Positions 6,939-15,097 of a stretch of DNA of 18,166 nucleotides are shown here, piece by piece. The notes under the pieces were generated by a model, which made no database searches, was not told the origin of the DNA, and saw only the letters and a program-made list of their open reading frames with translations. The stretch is taken from NCBI GenBank assembly GCA_019752835.1, contig JAIELR010000076.1, forward strand, positions 1 through 18,166. Direction: 5' to 3'. Position 1 is the stretch's first letter; the number at the start of each line of letters is the position of its first letter. The translations under genes and the position numbers were made by a program. The stretch is from Gammaproteobacteria bacterium (GTDB taxonomy: Bacteria > Pseudomonadota > Gammaproteobacteria > UBA1113).

Positions 6939-6971
6939 AGATTAGCTAGGCAAATTTTGCCTAGCTAATCT
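6939..6971. repeat. 33-bp palindrome with 16-bp arms and one central base
   Basis: AGATTAGCTAGGCAAA (6939-6954) and TTTGCCTAGCTAATCT (6956-6971) are exact reverse complements around a single T. Part of it recurs, inverted, near 11589-11606 within an 82-bp collinear similarity. Confidence 0.75.
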
Positions 6972-7036
6972 GTATCCTAAATTGTCAGACCAAACCCTCA
7001 GCTTTATTCGGCACCCAAAGTTCGCCTTCCGACTAG
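6955..7036 (+). repeat. Left copy of an 82-bp inverted repeat pair
   Basis: Aligns without gaps to the reverse complement of 11525-11606. TTTTGCCTAGCTAATCTG (18 bp) is identical in both, 44 bp are diverged at the same length in both (24 matches by hand count), and AAAGTTCGCCTTCCGxCTAG matches at 19 of 20. In total about 61 of 82 positions match. Confidence 0.6.
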
Positions 7037-7134
7037 GATCACGAATTTACCCGCTCATGACTCGATTCAATCCTTATCTAATGTCGGTATGTGTGTGGCG
7101 AATTGCGTTTTTCGCCATATATGCCAGGAGAGCC

Positions 7135-7377
7135 CAAGCCCGGCTCCCTTTTCAACATGGGGGCCAACTCACCGTCCCACACTGCGTTTAGGGGATCTGG
7201 ACGTGTTCGCCAGTGTCGTGGTATATCATTGGGATGGTGTCGCTCTCCATGCTCGATAGTGCGGCCCGTGCGCACGCTCATCCCTGCTTTAGCTGCTGAT
7301 GTCTCTTGTGTGTATCCTTGGATTCGTGATTTCATATATATCTCTACCTGTTGGTTGGTGATCCATTTCCCAGTCAT
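7135..7377 (-). pseudogene. istA: Truncated IS21-family transposase IstA (first 81 residues)
   Basis: The frame opens MTGKWITNQQVEIYMKSR and continues through a helix-turn-helix (about 20-45) to HWRTRPDPLNAVWDGELAPM then LKREPGL, which is the N-terminus of IS21-type IstA. Full-length IstA has about 350-500 residues with a DDE core; here similarity stops at the EPGL block at 7135 and unrelated codons run to a stop at 7078. No istB is visible to the left. Upstream (7437-7444 and 7460-7467) the repeated TAATTGTC fits the multiple terminal repeats of IS21 elements. It is a dead relic, with its catalytic region lost where a 19-bp inverted repeat begins. Confidence 0.75.
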
Positions 7378-7436
7378 CGATTGCTCCTATTTCAAGCATA
7401 ATGACTGGAAGACTACCGCCTCTTAGGCAGCAATGC

Positions 7437-7475
7437 TAATTGTCACCAACCGGCAAAGATAATTGTCGCTCAATA
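7437..7475. repeat. Probable left terminal repeats of the IS21 relic
   Basis: TAATTGTC occurs at 7437-7444 and 7460-7467, 23 bp apart, upstream of the istA remnant. IS21 elements carry such spaced direct repeats at their ends as transposase sites. The exact element end, probably close to 7470, cannot be fixed. Confidence 0.45.
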
Positions 7476-7579
7476 CCTTGGCCGCAGTATGCTGGAGTGT
7501 ATGGAAATCTTGTCGATTGCGAGTCAGAAGGATGATACACTCTACCATTTATATTGAATCAACGATAAGGAGATATTTT

Positions 7580-8713
7580 ATGTCACTGGAAAATGCAATA
7601 ACTTTTATTAAAGCTGGAAATAGCGAAGCCTTAAATGAATTATTAAATCAAATGCCAGAACTTGCCGCACAAGTTCGAACTCAAGGTCTTGGGCATATCA
7701 AGTTTACGCCCATTTCACAGTGGACTCTAACTGGCCAGGCTTATGATAGCTTGTTGTCAATCGCATTCGCTGCTGGACAAGTAGCCAGCGCTATATGTAT
7801 TTTTAATCACGATTCCATCATAGCTGCTCCATATAAGCGAACGCAAGAGACTTGCATCTCAGAGAGAACCATGGGAGATGATATTTTCGAATATCCAGAG
7901 GAGATTGTACATGGTGTGCATCCTTTGCAATCAGTGCGTGATATTGATAATCAAGCTTTAACGCAAAGTGCATTTAATTGTATATGTAGGAAAAATCTCT
8001 ATCATAATGACGAATGTCGACGCTTTATTTTGGAAATGTTAACGAGAGAATCTATTAACATAGATTTATTTGATGCAAATGCATTCCGTTTTAAATTTGG
8101 TGAGCTCCCTACAACCTTTGATGGCAGACCGAACGAGTTTCAAGAATGGCTTATTCAGCATGAAAAGGATATTAGCCATGCCCAAATAACAAAGGCGGAT
8201 TGCCTTAGGGATTTAATGAATGATGCCTTGTTTGTCACTAGGCCTCGTTTGGAGCAGTTTGCTCTAGAGCCAGCTCAGCTTCTTGCTCTGTATCAGCACC
8301 ATGAAAATAATTCTCAAGCTAGAAGTACTATCTATAATTTTAGACCAGAAGTGGATCCCGTGAGGCATCAAGCTTTTCTGGAACAAAAATTAAAGGAAGA
8401 GCAGGCAATCTTGGCCAAACAAGCAGCTATTCGCCAAGCACAGGAGGATAAAGAACGTAAAGAAGCTGAAAGATATGAAGCCTCTCGACGCTTAGTAGAA
8501 AGTCGACTTCCTAAACCAAAGGCAAAAGACACAGACGAGGCAAAAGCACCGAGCATAACAACGGCAGCATCGTCTGACTCAGGCCAGCAAGATACAGCAT
8601 CCGACAAAAATGGACCGAAAAGATATATAACAGATTTCTTCAAAACAGTGGCTCAACCTTCCGACATAGCAGCTTCTTCTCGCCAGGAAACCAAAAGACA
8701 ACGTAAGGGTTAA
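7580..8713 (+). CDS. 377-aa coiled-coil protein with PIP-box-like and basic C-terminal tail, function unknown
   Basis: The start at 7580 is chosen over an earlier in-frame ATG at 7463 because AGGAGA lies 7 bases upstream and the first 39 codons of the longer frame run through IS debris. The N-terminal half (1-120) alternates short helices with ankyrin-like spacing (AITFIKAGNSEALNELLNQ, YDSLLSIAFAAGQVASAICI), but no full repeat can be claimed. A charged coiled coil lies at about 262-307 (Lys/Glu/Gln/Ala-rich). A polar linker follows, then KRYITDFF (347-354), which resembles a eukaryotic PCNA-interacting motif, and the protein ends KRQRKG, a nuclear-localisation-like basic tail. There is no signal peptide or membrane segment. 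The design resembles secreted effectors of intracellular bacteria such as Legionella, but no known effector is recognised and secretion is inference. The gene stands alone between IS debris and the resolvase. Confidence 0.75.
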   Translation: MSLENAITFIKAGNSEALNELLNQMPELAAQVRTQGLGHIKFTPISQWTLTGQAYDSLLSIAFAAGQVASAICIFNHDSIIAAPYKRTQETCISERTMGDDIFEYPEEIVHGVHPLQSVRDIDNQALTQSAFNCICRKNLYHNDECRRFILEMLTRESINIDLFDANAFRFKFGELPTTFDGRPNEFQEWLIQHEKDISHAQITKADCLRDLMNDALFVTRPRLEQFALEPAQLLALYQHHENNSQARSTIYNFRPEVDPVRHQAFLEQKLKEEQAILAKQAAIRQAQEDKERKEAERYEASRRLVESRLPKPKAKDTDEAKAPSITTAASSDSGQQDTASDKNGPKRYITDFFKTVAQPSDIAASSRQETKRQRKG

Positions 8714-8825
8714 GTATAAAGCTTGGATGTTTCGGAGTTGTAACCGGCAAGCGCAGAAATTTTTGAGTTTGCACTTTTTTACTTGTCTTTAGCTGGCGCA
8801 TTAATCTTATATTATAAGGTATTAC

Positions 8826-9514
<689 letters not shown>

Positions 9515-9519
9515 ATATA

Positions 9520-10557
9520 ATGTGTGATAGTAAAGAAGATATGTCTAATGTCATTTTTACAAATACTAGAGAAAAACACTATTTCTTTTTATACAAGTCG
9601 CTTGAAAAGAGAAAAAATAGAAATAAGCATGAAAAAGATCTCGATAAATTAAAAAAATATATTAATCAAGAAGTATATATGCCACGGATTGACTCTTTTA
9701 ACGATCCATTTGAAGGAATTTTTCATTATTTAACTTTGCCAATTTCAGATATTTTAAATAATATCGAGTATTTTAACATGGCCTATAATAATAGAAAAAT
9801 AGAATACTATGAACTTACAAAAGAGGAATTTAGAAGTAAATTAGAATCTAGTGATTGCAAAGAATATAGACACAAAATAGTTTCTGACGAATTACGTAAA
9901 AAAATGTTTGAGCATTCTGCTTTATGTTTAACATCTAATCCGTCAAATATACCAATGTGGTCTCATTACGCAAATGATCATTGTGGATACTGCCTTGTTT
10001 TTGAGCTAAACTTTGATGATATGTATGATAAAATGAGTAAGGAAAATAACTTTGGTTCAAAAGCAAACTTTTATGATGAATATATAAATAAGATAATAAA
10101 CCCTAAAGATGGAGAAAATGATGTTTTTTCGGCATATCTTGGTGAAGGTAAAGAAAAGTTAAGACTATACTTAACAAAAATAAAGTATGTTAAAAACATT
10201 CAATCTATGGATGTTAAAATTTTAGATAAATTCATTAAAAATAGATCGAGTAAAGATGATTGTTCATATGATGAAATAAAATATACAATCATGAATTCTC
10301 TTGGCGTTAAATATAACCAGTGGGATTACGAGGATGAATATAGAATTATATTGAATTTTAATAGTTTAGATATAGGTAAAAAAAATATTGTTCTAAGTTC
10401 AGTTATGCCTTTTATGAAAATATCAGGATTAATTATTGGTTATAATGTTGAAGATAAAAGACGAGGTGATATAATAAAAATGTGCAGTAAGAAAAGTATT
10501 GTAACGTATAATACAGAGATTTCTCAAAAAAATTATGAAATTATTATAAAAAAGTAA
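9520..10557 (+). CDS. DUF2971-family protein, function unknown, strikingly AT-rich
   Basis: A 345-residue protein. PRIDSFNDPFEG (55-66), NIPMWSHYANDHCGYCLVFE (about 143-162) and WDYEDEYRIIL (268-278) are the hallmark blocks of DUF2971 (PF11185), whose biochemical role is not established. The family is common on mobile elements. The start at 9520 has AGGA 8 bases upstream, overlapping the tnpR stop; a second ATG at 9541 is less well placed. The gene is much richer in A/T than its neighbours and full of AAA/AAT/ATA codons, indicating separate and perhaps recent acquisition. Its position 5 bp behind tnpR suggests it is expressed from the resolvase promoter, possibly under feedback by TnpR. A defence role would be a guess from family context only. 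Confidence 0.82.
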   Translation: MCDSKEDMSNVIFTNTREKHYFFLYKSLEKRKNRNKHEKDLDKLKKYINQEVYMPRIDSFNDPFEGIFHYLTLPISDILNNIEYFNMAYNNRKIEYYELTKEEFRSKLESSDCKEYRHKIVSDELRKKMFEHSALCLTSNPSNIPMWSHYANDHCGYCLVFELNFDDMYDKMSKENNFGSKANFYDEYINKIINPKDGENDVFSAYLGEGKEKLRLYLTKIKYVKNIQSMDVKILDKFIKNRSSKDDCSYDEIKYTIMNSLGVKYNQWDYEDEYRIILNFNSLDIGKKNIVLSSVMPFMKISGLIIGYNVEDKRRGDIIKMCSKKSIVTYNTEISQKNYEIIIKK

Positions 10558-10558
10558 G

Positions 10559-10585
10559 TATGCGCAATATAAATCATTGCGCATA
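10559..10585 (+). terminator. Stem-loop after the DUF2971 gene
   Basis: TATGCGCAAT (10559-10568) and ATTGCGCATA (10576-10585) form a perfect 10-bp stem with a 7-base loop, one base after the stop codon. It lacks a following T-run, so termination is plausible but may be weak. Confidence 0.5.
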
Positions 10586-10643
10586 TGATGTCTCATCAAA
10601 CGACCATTTTACAGAACAGTGGTGCAAAGTCACATGTCATTTC

Positions 10644-10694
10644 CAGAAGATAACCGACATGCCCGTAGAATCGAGGCATTGAAGTTATCTTCTG
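10644..10694. repeat. Two-tier stem-loop between DUF2971 and GFA genes
   Basis: Outer 11-bp stem CAGAAGATAAC (10644-10654) / GTTATCTTCTG (10684-10694). Inside it, after 4 bases on each side, ATGCC pairs with GGCAT. The symmetric internal loop gives a folded shape reminiscent of folded single-strand recombination sites, but the bases do not fit the attC consensus. Confidence 0.5.
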
Positions 10695-10778
10695 AATTCA
10701 TGACTCGCAATCGACCTCATTAAATGCGTTATAATAACAGAGGTTTTCTTATAGCGGTTTATAGATGGAGGCTTGAAT

Positions 10779-11234
10779 ATGAAAAAACTAACGGGACAAT
10801 GTTTATGTGGGGCAGTTGCATATGAGGTTGTTGGTGAGCTTGGCACAATAGTTAATTGTCATTGTTCTAAGTGCCGACGTTGGCATGGCGCAGCATTTAG
10901 AACTCGGGCAGCGATACTTAGCCAAGATTTTTCTTGGACACGAGGCGAAGAGCATGTATCACGTTATGAATCGAGCGCCCCTACGATAAAAACCTTCTGT
11001 GCTATTTGCGGTTCATGTTTAATTAGTATTTTGAAGGATAATCCAGACTATATAGGACTGCCTATCGGCGGGCTTGATCAAGATCCCGGTAAAGGTCCTG
11101 AGATGCATATTTTTGTCGACTCAAAAGCACCATGGTATGAAATCACTGACAAATTACCACAATATCAAGAAGCACCGCCTGAGGGGCTTGAGAAAGTGAG
11201 AACTGGATGTACTGTATTGCGTCCGGAAGTTTAA
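10779..11234 (+). CDS. GFA/CENP-V family zinc protein
   Basis: A 151-residue protein of the glutathione-dependent formaldehyde-activating enzyme family (PF04828). Zinc ligands are visible in order: C8 and C10 (CLCGAV), C27, C29 and C32 (CHCSKC), and C74 and C77 (CAICGS). The region RWHGAAFRTRA and the GGLDQDPG loop also fit. Family members add glutathione to formaldehyde or act on other thiol adducts; most, including this one, have no proven substrate. GGAGG lies 7 bases before the ATG at 10779, which decides it over a TTG two codons earlier. It is a single-gene unit with its own leader, between two structured segments. Length and all ligands are intact. Confidence 0.88.
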   Translation: MKKLTGQCLCGAVAYEVVGELGTIVNCHCSKCRRWHGAAFRTRAAILSQDFSWTRGEEHVSRYESSAPTIKTFCAICGSCLISILKDNPDYIGLPIGGLDQDPGKGPEMHIFVDSKAPWYEITDKLPQYQEAPPEGLEKVRTGCTVLRPEV

Positions 11235-11303
11235 CATTTCTTAAAGTGTTAACAACTAGATATAGTTTTTTATGTTTAATACAAAATGCCATACTATCCA
11301 TTG

Positions 11304-11426
11304 CTAACCTTGTCCTAGATGGTAGAACCTGCGCCATTTATTCGCGCCTTTGAGCCGCTGGCAAGAGGGGTGTTCGCCTTTAGTTAATAAACACGCATTC
11401 AGTTCGTGATCCGTGGTTTTTATCAT
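11304..11426 (-). CDS. Possible 40-aa small protein or gene fragment
   Basis: ATG at 11426 (minus strand) opens a frame of 40 residues containing HPSCQRLKGANKWRRFYHLG, a composition that looks protein-like. There is no clear ribosome-binding site and no recognised family. It may be the tail of a decayed gene. Confidence 0.25.
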   Translation of the reverse strand: MIKTTDHELNACLLTKGEHPSCQRLKGANKWRRFYHLGQG

Positions 11427-11524
11427 CAGGTTCGATATTATAGCTGAATGCAGGTGGGATATGGTGCCATGGCCGCCGGAGGTCTGGTGGTCAGGGCAGT
11501 GGGGGAGGGGTTGAGTTCGCCTTA

Positions 11525-11606
11525 CTAGACGGAAGGCGAACTTTAGCTATTGAATAAGGGTACAGATTTAGCTTAAGAATTCTGGGTGCAGATTAGCTAG
11601 GCAAAA
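11525..11606 (-). repeat. Right copy of the 82-bp inverted repeat pair
   Basis: Reverse complement of 6955-7036 with about 61 of 82 matches and no gaps. In this copy the outer half of the AGATTAGCTAGGCAAA palindrome has decayed, while the inner part (11589-11606) is identical to the left copy. Confidence 0.6.
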
Positions 11607-11695
11607 TATGCATGTCTAATTTTTACCCTTATATAAGGTACCTAAATTTAGTACTCTTTTTGTAACTACATAAGCTGCATGTCCGGGTTGCCGCA

Positions 11696-11746
11696 TTGAC
11701 AAGGACCTATAGGTGTTTTATACTTTATACGTATATAACACGTGTT
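11696..11746 (+). promoter_or_regulatory. mazEF promoter and double-palindrome operator
   Basis: TTGACA (11696-11701), 17-base spacer and TATACT (11719-11724) form a near-consensus promoter. Directly downstream are two adjacent palindromes, TATACGTATA (11726-11735) and AACACGTGTT (11737-11746), covering the expected transcript start. This suits autorepression by the antitoxin or antitoxin-toxin complex. Confidence 0.75.
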
Positions 11747-11765
11747 AAATGAGAGGTTTGGAGAG

Positions 11766-11993
11766 ATGCACAAAAAATTAACCATTACAGTCGATGAGAA
11801 AGTCTATCATGGTCTTTATGCCACCATAGGGGAAGGCAAAATAAGCCATTTCATTGAAGGTTTGGTCAAGCCTCATGTTTTGCAACAAGACCTAGAGCTA
11901 GCTTATCGTGATATGGCACAGGATGAGACCAGAGAACTAGAGGCGACAGAGTGGAGCGAGGGGCTTTTAGGGGATCTTGATGCAAAGAGGTGA
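11766..11993 (+). CDS. mazE: MazE-type antitoxin (RHH-like N-terminus)
   Basis: A 75-residue acidic protein. The N-terminus KKLTITVDEKVYHGL is a typical ribbon strand and helix for DNA binding, and the C-terminal half (DMAQDETRELEATEWSEGLL) is the acidic, Trp-containing tail that usually wraps the MazF toxin. The start at 11766 has GAGAGG 9 bases upstream; a GTG at 11742 lies in the operator and is less likely. It overlaps the toxin gene by 14 bases, the usual antitoxin-first coupling. It should neutralise the toxin and repress the promoter through the two palindromes. Confidence 0.8.
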   Translation: MHKKLTITVDEKVYHGLYATIGEGKISHFIEGLVKPHVLQQDLELAYRDMAQDETRELEATEWSEGLLGDLDAKR

Positions 11994-12300
11994 TGTGTGG
12001 TGGATAGACTTTAATCCGTCTATTGGAGGAGAGATCCAGAAGACACGACCGGCTATTATTGTAAGTAACAATGCCTTTAATAGAGCAATGAATCGTGTGC
12101 AGGTGGTGCCAGTTACTAGTAATGTGTCTAAATGTTTTCCCTGTGAAGCCTATGTCGAAATTGAAGGTAAGGCAAGTAAGGCTATGGCAGATCAGCTTGC
12201 GACAGTAAGCAAGCTTCGGTTAAAAAGTAAGATAGGTCAAATATCCACAAAAGATATGCTCGAACTTGAGCGAGCCATCAAAGTGCAACTTGAATTGTAA
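11980..12300 (+). CDS. mazF: MazF/PemK-family endoribonuclease toxin
   Basis: A 106-residue toxin. It begins MQRGDVWWIDFNPSIGGEIQ followed by KTRPAIIVS, the defining MazF/PemK start with the beta1-beta2 loop and the active-site arginine R23. VQVVPVTSN (about 40-48) and a C-terminal helix ending in a LELERAIKVQL-like pattern complete the fold. It cleaves mRNA when antitoxin is lost, killing or arresting plasmid-free cells. AGGGGA lies 5 bases before ATG 11980, within the antitoxin gene. Length is normal and no disabling change is visible. Confidence 0.92.
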   Translation: MQRGDVWWIDFNPSIGGEIQKTRPAIIVSNNAFNRAMNRVQVVPVTSNVSKCFPCEAYVEIEGKASKAMADQLATVSKLRLKSKIGQISTKDMLELERAIKVQLEL

Positions 12301-12732
12301 CTGCAACCACTTATTAGGATGGTAAGGGGGATAATCTAATACCTAAATTAGTAACGTTTACAGTGGGGCAATATTTGACCTTAGTTAATGTGCTTTAAGG
12401 TGGTATGTGTTTGACATTTGCGCTATTTCGATATAAAGTTGCAAGGTGGTCTGCTGCGTATTACGCAAGGACCTCGGTTAACACACAAGGGTGAAAGCAC
12501 TGGTGTACAAAACAACAAAAAATAACTACCCATGTTTTTATATTTTACTGGGGCGTAATACTGAAAGTATTTTGATGCTTACTGCTTTAGTAAGAACAAT
12601 GCGACTCTATGTATCGAGTCTGTTGACGTTATAGTTAAGGGCTTTTTTGTGGTAAACAAAAAATTGATAATAACATAAGGAAGTAAACTTCATATGACGT
12701 AGTTATTGATAAACTAGGAAACACGAGATAAA
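12301..12732 (+). promoter_or_regulatory. 432-bp gap with promoter and long leader for the FAD oxidoreductase gene
   Basis: TTGACA (12411-12416) with TAAAGT 17 bases further on (12434-12439) is a good promoter candidate; it implies a leader of nearly 290 bases before the ATG at 12733. The leader has small hairpins: AATACT/AGTATT near 12556-12570, CTTACT/AGTAAG near 12579-12595, and GACTC/GAGTC near 12604-12621. No known riboswitch is recognised and no protein-coding frame is convincing. Confidence 0.45.
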
Positions 12733-14970
12733 ATGCTAAAAGCAAAGAGTCCTGGCTCATCTAGAATCATTAAACTCACTCAAGTAGGTGAGTCTGCAAG
12801 CGTTCCTATACCGCAACCCCACGTTACTGAGCCGCTTCTGTTTGAAGCATCGTCTAGTTCCCCTATGTCTTTGTCTCTTTCTTCTAATGGATCTCCAATA
12901 TTATCATTCTCGCCTCCGTCATCATCATCATCATCATCATCATCATCAAGTAGTCCACGCTCTGCAAGCGAAGCGCTTCCGCATATGGTTATCATTGGTG
13001 GAGGTATTGGAGGTGTAAGCGCCGCAATTGAGTCTGCAAAAACAGGGCGCTACCGTGTTACATTGCTTGAGAAGAATGAAAGCGTTTTACGTGGGACAAG
13101 TAATGCTACACCAGGGAGAATGGGGCTTGGTTTTCACTATGTTCATAAAGAAACTGCACTTATGTATTTGCGCGAAACCGTAGCGTTTGCAAGACACTAT
13201 ATTGCTGAGGTAAACGCTTTTGGACAGAGCCGAGGGGATGGTGGATTACGTATAGGTGAATTTGAAGAAGAGTCACACTACCTACGTAAAGGGCAATATT
13301 TTATTACTCGTGATAGTTTATATAGTAAAGAAAAAATACTTGAAACTTACGATGCAATAAAAGAAGAGTATAGTTTCCTCTGCGAAACAGACCATGAAAA
13401 TAAATTATTTGGTGAACCAGATAATATTTATCGTATTATGGATCCTTCAGAATATAAAGATTCAGTTAATAATGAGCTTATTATTTGCGGAATTGAGACA
13501 TCAGAACATTTATTAAATTGGCCTTTATTTAGAGATTATCTTGAACAAGAGCTAATAAAATATAATGTATCTGTAAAATGTAAACATGAGGTTGAGAGTT
13601 TTGAATCGTCTATAGAGACTCAAAAAAGAGTTGTTGTAGCTAAAAATACTAGTAAAATCAAGATGGCGTTAGAAAGAATCGAAGCTGATATTATAATAAA
13701 TGCATCCTGGCAAAATGTTGAAAGCTTAACCGCCAAAGCTGGTTTACAGCTGCCGACTAGCAAGAGATATGAATTACTTTTTGTTTCACCTGAAATGTGG
13801 ACATTAACGCCCCTTCTTGGTAAGCAGCTTATCATAACCAATATGAGCAATGAAGCCCTTCATTACCGTGTACGACATCCGCGCAACGCTAAAGAAGTAA
13901 AAGAAGGGGTGATAAGCGATATAGACTTGAATTTACCGAGCGGAACGATAGCTAGATGCATTCGCAAAGGATCGCTAGAGTCAATTAAAAAGGATATTTT
14001 CCGTCTTACCTCTACAAGAGGAGACACGTTGACGGATGAGCCGTACAGAACAAATCGTCTAAAAATTATTGCGAGGGTGAAGTTGCCTAAAGCATTAGAA
14101 TCTGCCAGTTCAAAGTTTTTTTGTATTGGTCCGCATTGTATGTTTTCAAATTTGGGAAACGGCGAAGGCATGATGACCTATGCTAAAGTTACAAATTTTT
14201 TTGATGAAACAGCCACCGAAGTATCTGGAAAAATGAATGATTACTTGACGAGCAGGGTGCGAGGGCACTCCCGTGAATTCAATTCTGATGCTTTAGAAGA
14301 ACTTATGGCTAAAGGACAAGAGATCGTAGACGGCGTTAGTCTTTATGTCCCAGCCATGGAGGATGCGCTACTTATCAGCACAGATGCTGGAGTAGTTATA
14401 ACCTGGGGTAGTGTTAATATATTTGCTCATGATAGTACTGTCCATCAACGTAACTATAGTGGTTTAGCGTGGCATGATTTCCCTCTCGATTTTATTAGTA
14501 ATACGACCATGAAACTACTTTATGGTCTTGATAATGCTATGCAAATTGTCAAAATTGCTGATGAGCATATGGCTTTGCGCGATCAAATCCCGGAGCTTGT
14601 TAATAAGCTACTGTCCGTGGTTTTAAACCGTGAACATGAGGATGAAGGATTAAATCAAGACATTCGTAAAGCACTCGCTTTTATATTGAGAAACTTATCA
14701 AGTAAAGAGGTGAAGGCTATAAGAGATAGCCTTAGTCATGATATGATAAAAGGCTATACTGACCAGAGTGTGTCACTAGCAACGTCTAGCAGTTCGAGCC
14801 AAGCAACCGACCTTCTTTCACCACCTGAGGTTGATTCTACGAAGGCGGATGGTAGTCCAAAAATATTTGCATCTAGCCTTGGTCTTTTTAAGACGGTCAA
14901 GCATAAAGCCCTAGTGCGTATGGAGCTATGTAGCATAGAACACCCCGTTAGTGGACTTAAAAAAATCTAG
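12733..14970 (+). CDS. FAD-dependent oxidoreductase with Ser-rich N-terminal extension
   Basis: A 745-residue protein. Residues 1-83 are low-complexity and probably disordered, with a run of 12 serines (63-74). The Rossmann FAD motif follows: MVIIGGGIGGVSAA (85-98, GGGIGG at 89-94) with the acidic end of strand 2 at LLEKNE. NATPGRMGLGFHYVHKETAL resembles the region contacting flavin in DAO-type enzymes, and FCIGPHCMFSNLGNGEGMMT (about 463-482) is the second FAD-contact segment. Residues about 550-690 are helical, and the C-terminus has another Ser-rich stretch (about 680-710) before a basic tail. Substrate is unknown. Usual DAO-family enzymes are 350-500 residues, so both extensions are unusual. 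There is no signal peptide or membrane helix. It precedes the hybrid kinase by 127 bp in the same direction. A secreted effector is possible but unproven. Confidence 0.8.
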   Translation: MLKAKSPGSSRIIKLTQVGESASVPIPQPHVTEPLLFEASSSSPMSLSLSSNGSPILSFSPPSSSSSSSSSSSSPRSASEALPHMVIIGGGIGGVSAAIESAKTGRYRVTLLEKNESVLRGTSNATPGRMGLGFHYVHKETALMYLRETVAFARHYIAEVNAFGQSRGDGGLRIGEFEEESHYLRKGQYFITRDSLYSKEKILETYDAIKEEYSFLCETDHENKLFGEPDNIYRIMDPSEYKDSVNNELIICGIETSEHLLNWPLFRDYLEQELIKYNVSVKCKHEVESFESSIETQKRVVVAKNTSKIKMALERIEADIIINASWQNVESLTAKAGLQLPTSKRYELLFVSPEMWTLTPLLGKQLIITNMSNEALHYRVRHPRNAKEVKEGVISDIDLNLPSGTIARCIRKGSLESIKKDIFRLTSTRGDTLTDEPYRTNRLKIIARVKLPKALESASSKFFCIGPHCMFSNLGNGEGMMTYAKVTNFFDETATEVSGKMNDYLTSRVRGHSREFNSDALEELMAKGQEIVDGVSLYVPAMEDALLISTDAGVVITWGSVNIFAHDSTVHQRNYSGLAWHDFPLDFISNTTMKLLYGLDNAMQIVKIADEHMALRDQIPELVNKLLSVVLNREHEDEGLNQDIRKALAFILRNLSSKEVKAIRDSLSHDMIKGYTDQSVSLATSSSSSQATDLLSPPEVDSTKADGSPKIFASSLGLFKTVKHKALVRMELCSIEHPVSGLKKI
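12919..12948 (+). repeat. Trinucleotide microsatellite (TCA)10 within the FAD gene
   Basis: Ten perfect TCA codons in frame, followed by AGT AGT, encode the 12-serine run. Slippage would change tract length in steps of one serine without breaking the frame. Confidence 0.95.
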
Positions 14971-15097
14971 CACTTAGTAAGGTTTGGTCTCTTAAGTGGG
15001 GCTCATATTTGCACGTAGTTTGCCCATACTATGCTTGCTTTGTAGGTAGGTTCTTGATAGTAGATAGCGTTTTTATATAAAAAGGGATAAACATTAT

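Larger units (their letters stand above)
6480..7134. other. Non-coding mosaic of mobile-element debris with many inverted repeats
   Basis: No long gene. It holds a 12-bp inverted repeat AATTTACGGTTT (6596-6607) / AAACCGTAAATT (6627-6638); a 19-bp inverted repeat at 6678-6696 and 7116-7134; a 9-bp-stem hairpin at 6844-6868; a 33-bp near-perfect palindrome at 6939-6971; and a 7-bp-stem hairpin at 7096-7117. A 30-codon frame at 6765-6857 has a good ribosome-binding site. The density of symmetric sequence suggests layered ends of small insertion elements. Confidence 0.55.
6678..7134. mobile_element. Putative small element bounded by 19-bp inverted repeats, abutting truncated istA
   Basis: GGCTCTCCTGACATATATG (6678-6696) and CATATATGCCAGGAGAGCC (7116-7134) are reverse complements at 18 of 19 positions. 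The right copy ends at 7134, and similarity to IstA begins at 7135, so the repeat marks the break. The enclosed 457 bp has no transposase, which fits a MITE-like or internally deleted element. No target duplication is evident at the flanks. Confidence 0.5.
11235..11690. other. Gap with mobile-element debris and a possible 40-codon frame
   Basis: No long gene. It contains a leftward 40-codon frame (11304-11426), an 8-bp inverted repeat GCATTCAG/CTGAATGC (11395-11402, 11444-11451), a GC-rich patch at 11460-11512 unlike the surroundings, a hairpin AGTTCGCCTT/AAGGCGAACT (11514-11523, 11533-11542), and the right copy of the 82-bp repeat. It looks like a second junction of mosaic DNA. Confidence 0.5.

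Noticed and set aside
10644..10694. Integron attC site
   Set aside because: The shape is suggestive, but the required RYYYAAC/GTTRRRY ends are absent and no integrase is present.
11143..11337. 64-aa leftward frame overlapping the GFA gene end
   Set aside because: Mostly antisense to an intact conserved gene, with no own signals.
12780..12995. Leftward 71-aa frame with a poly-Asp run, and the poly-His frame on the plus strand
   Set aside because: Both arise from reading the (TCA)10 tract in other frames; the Ser frame continues into the FAD domain.
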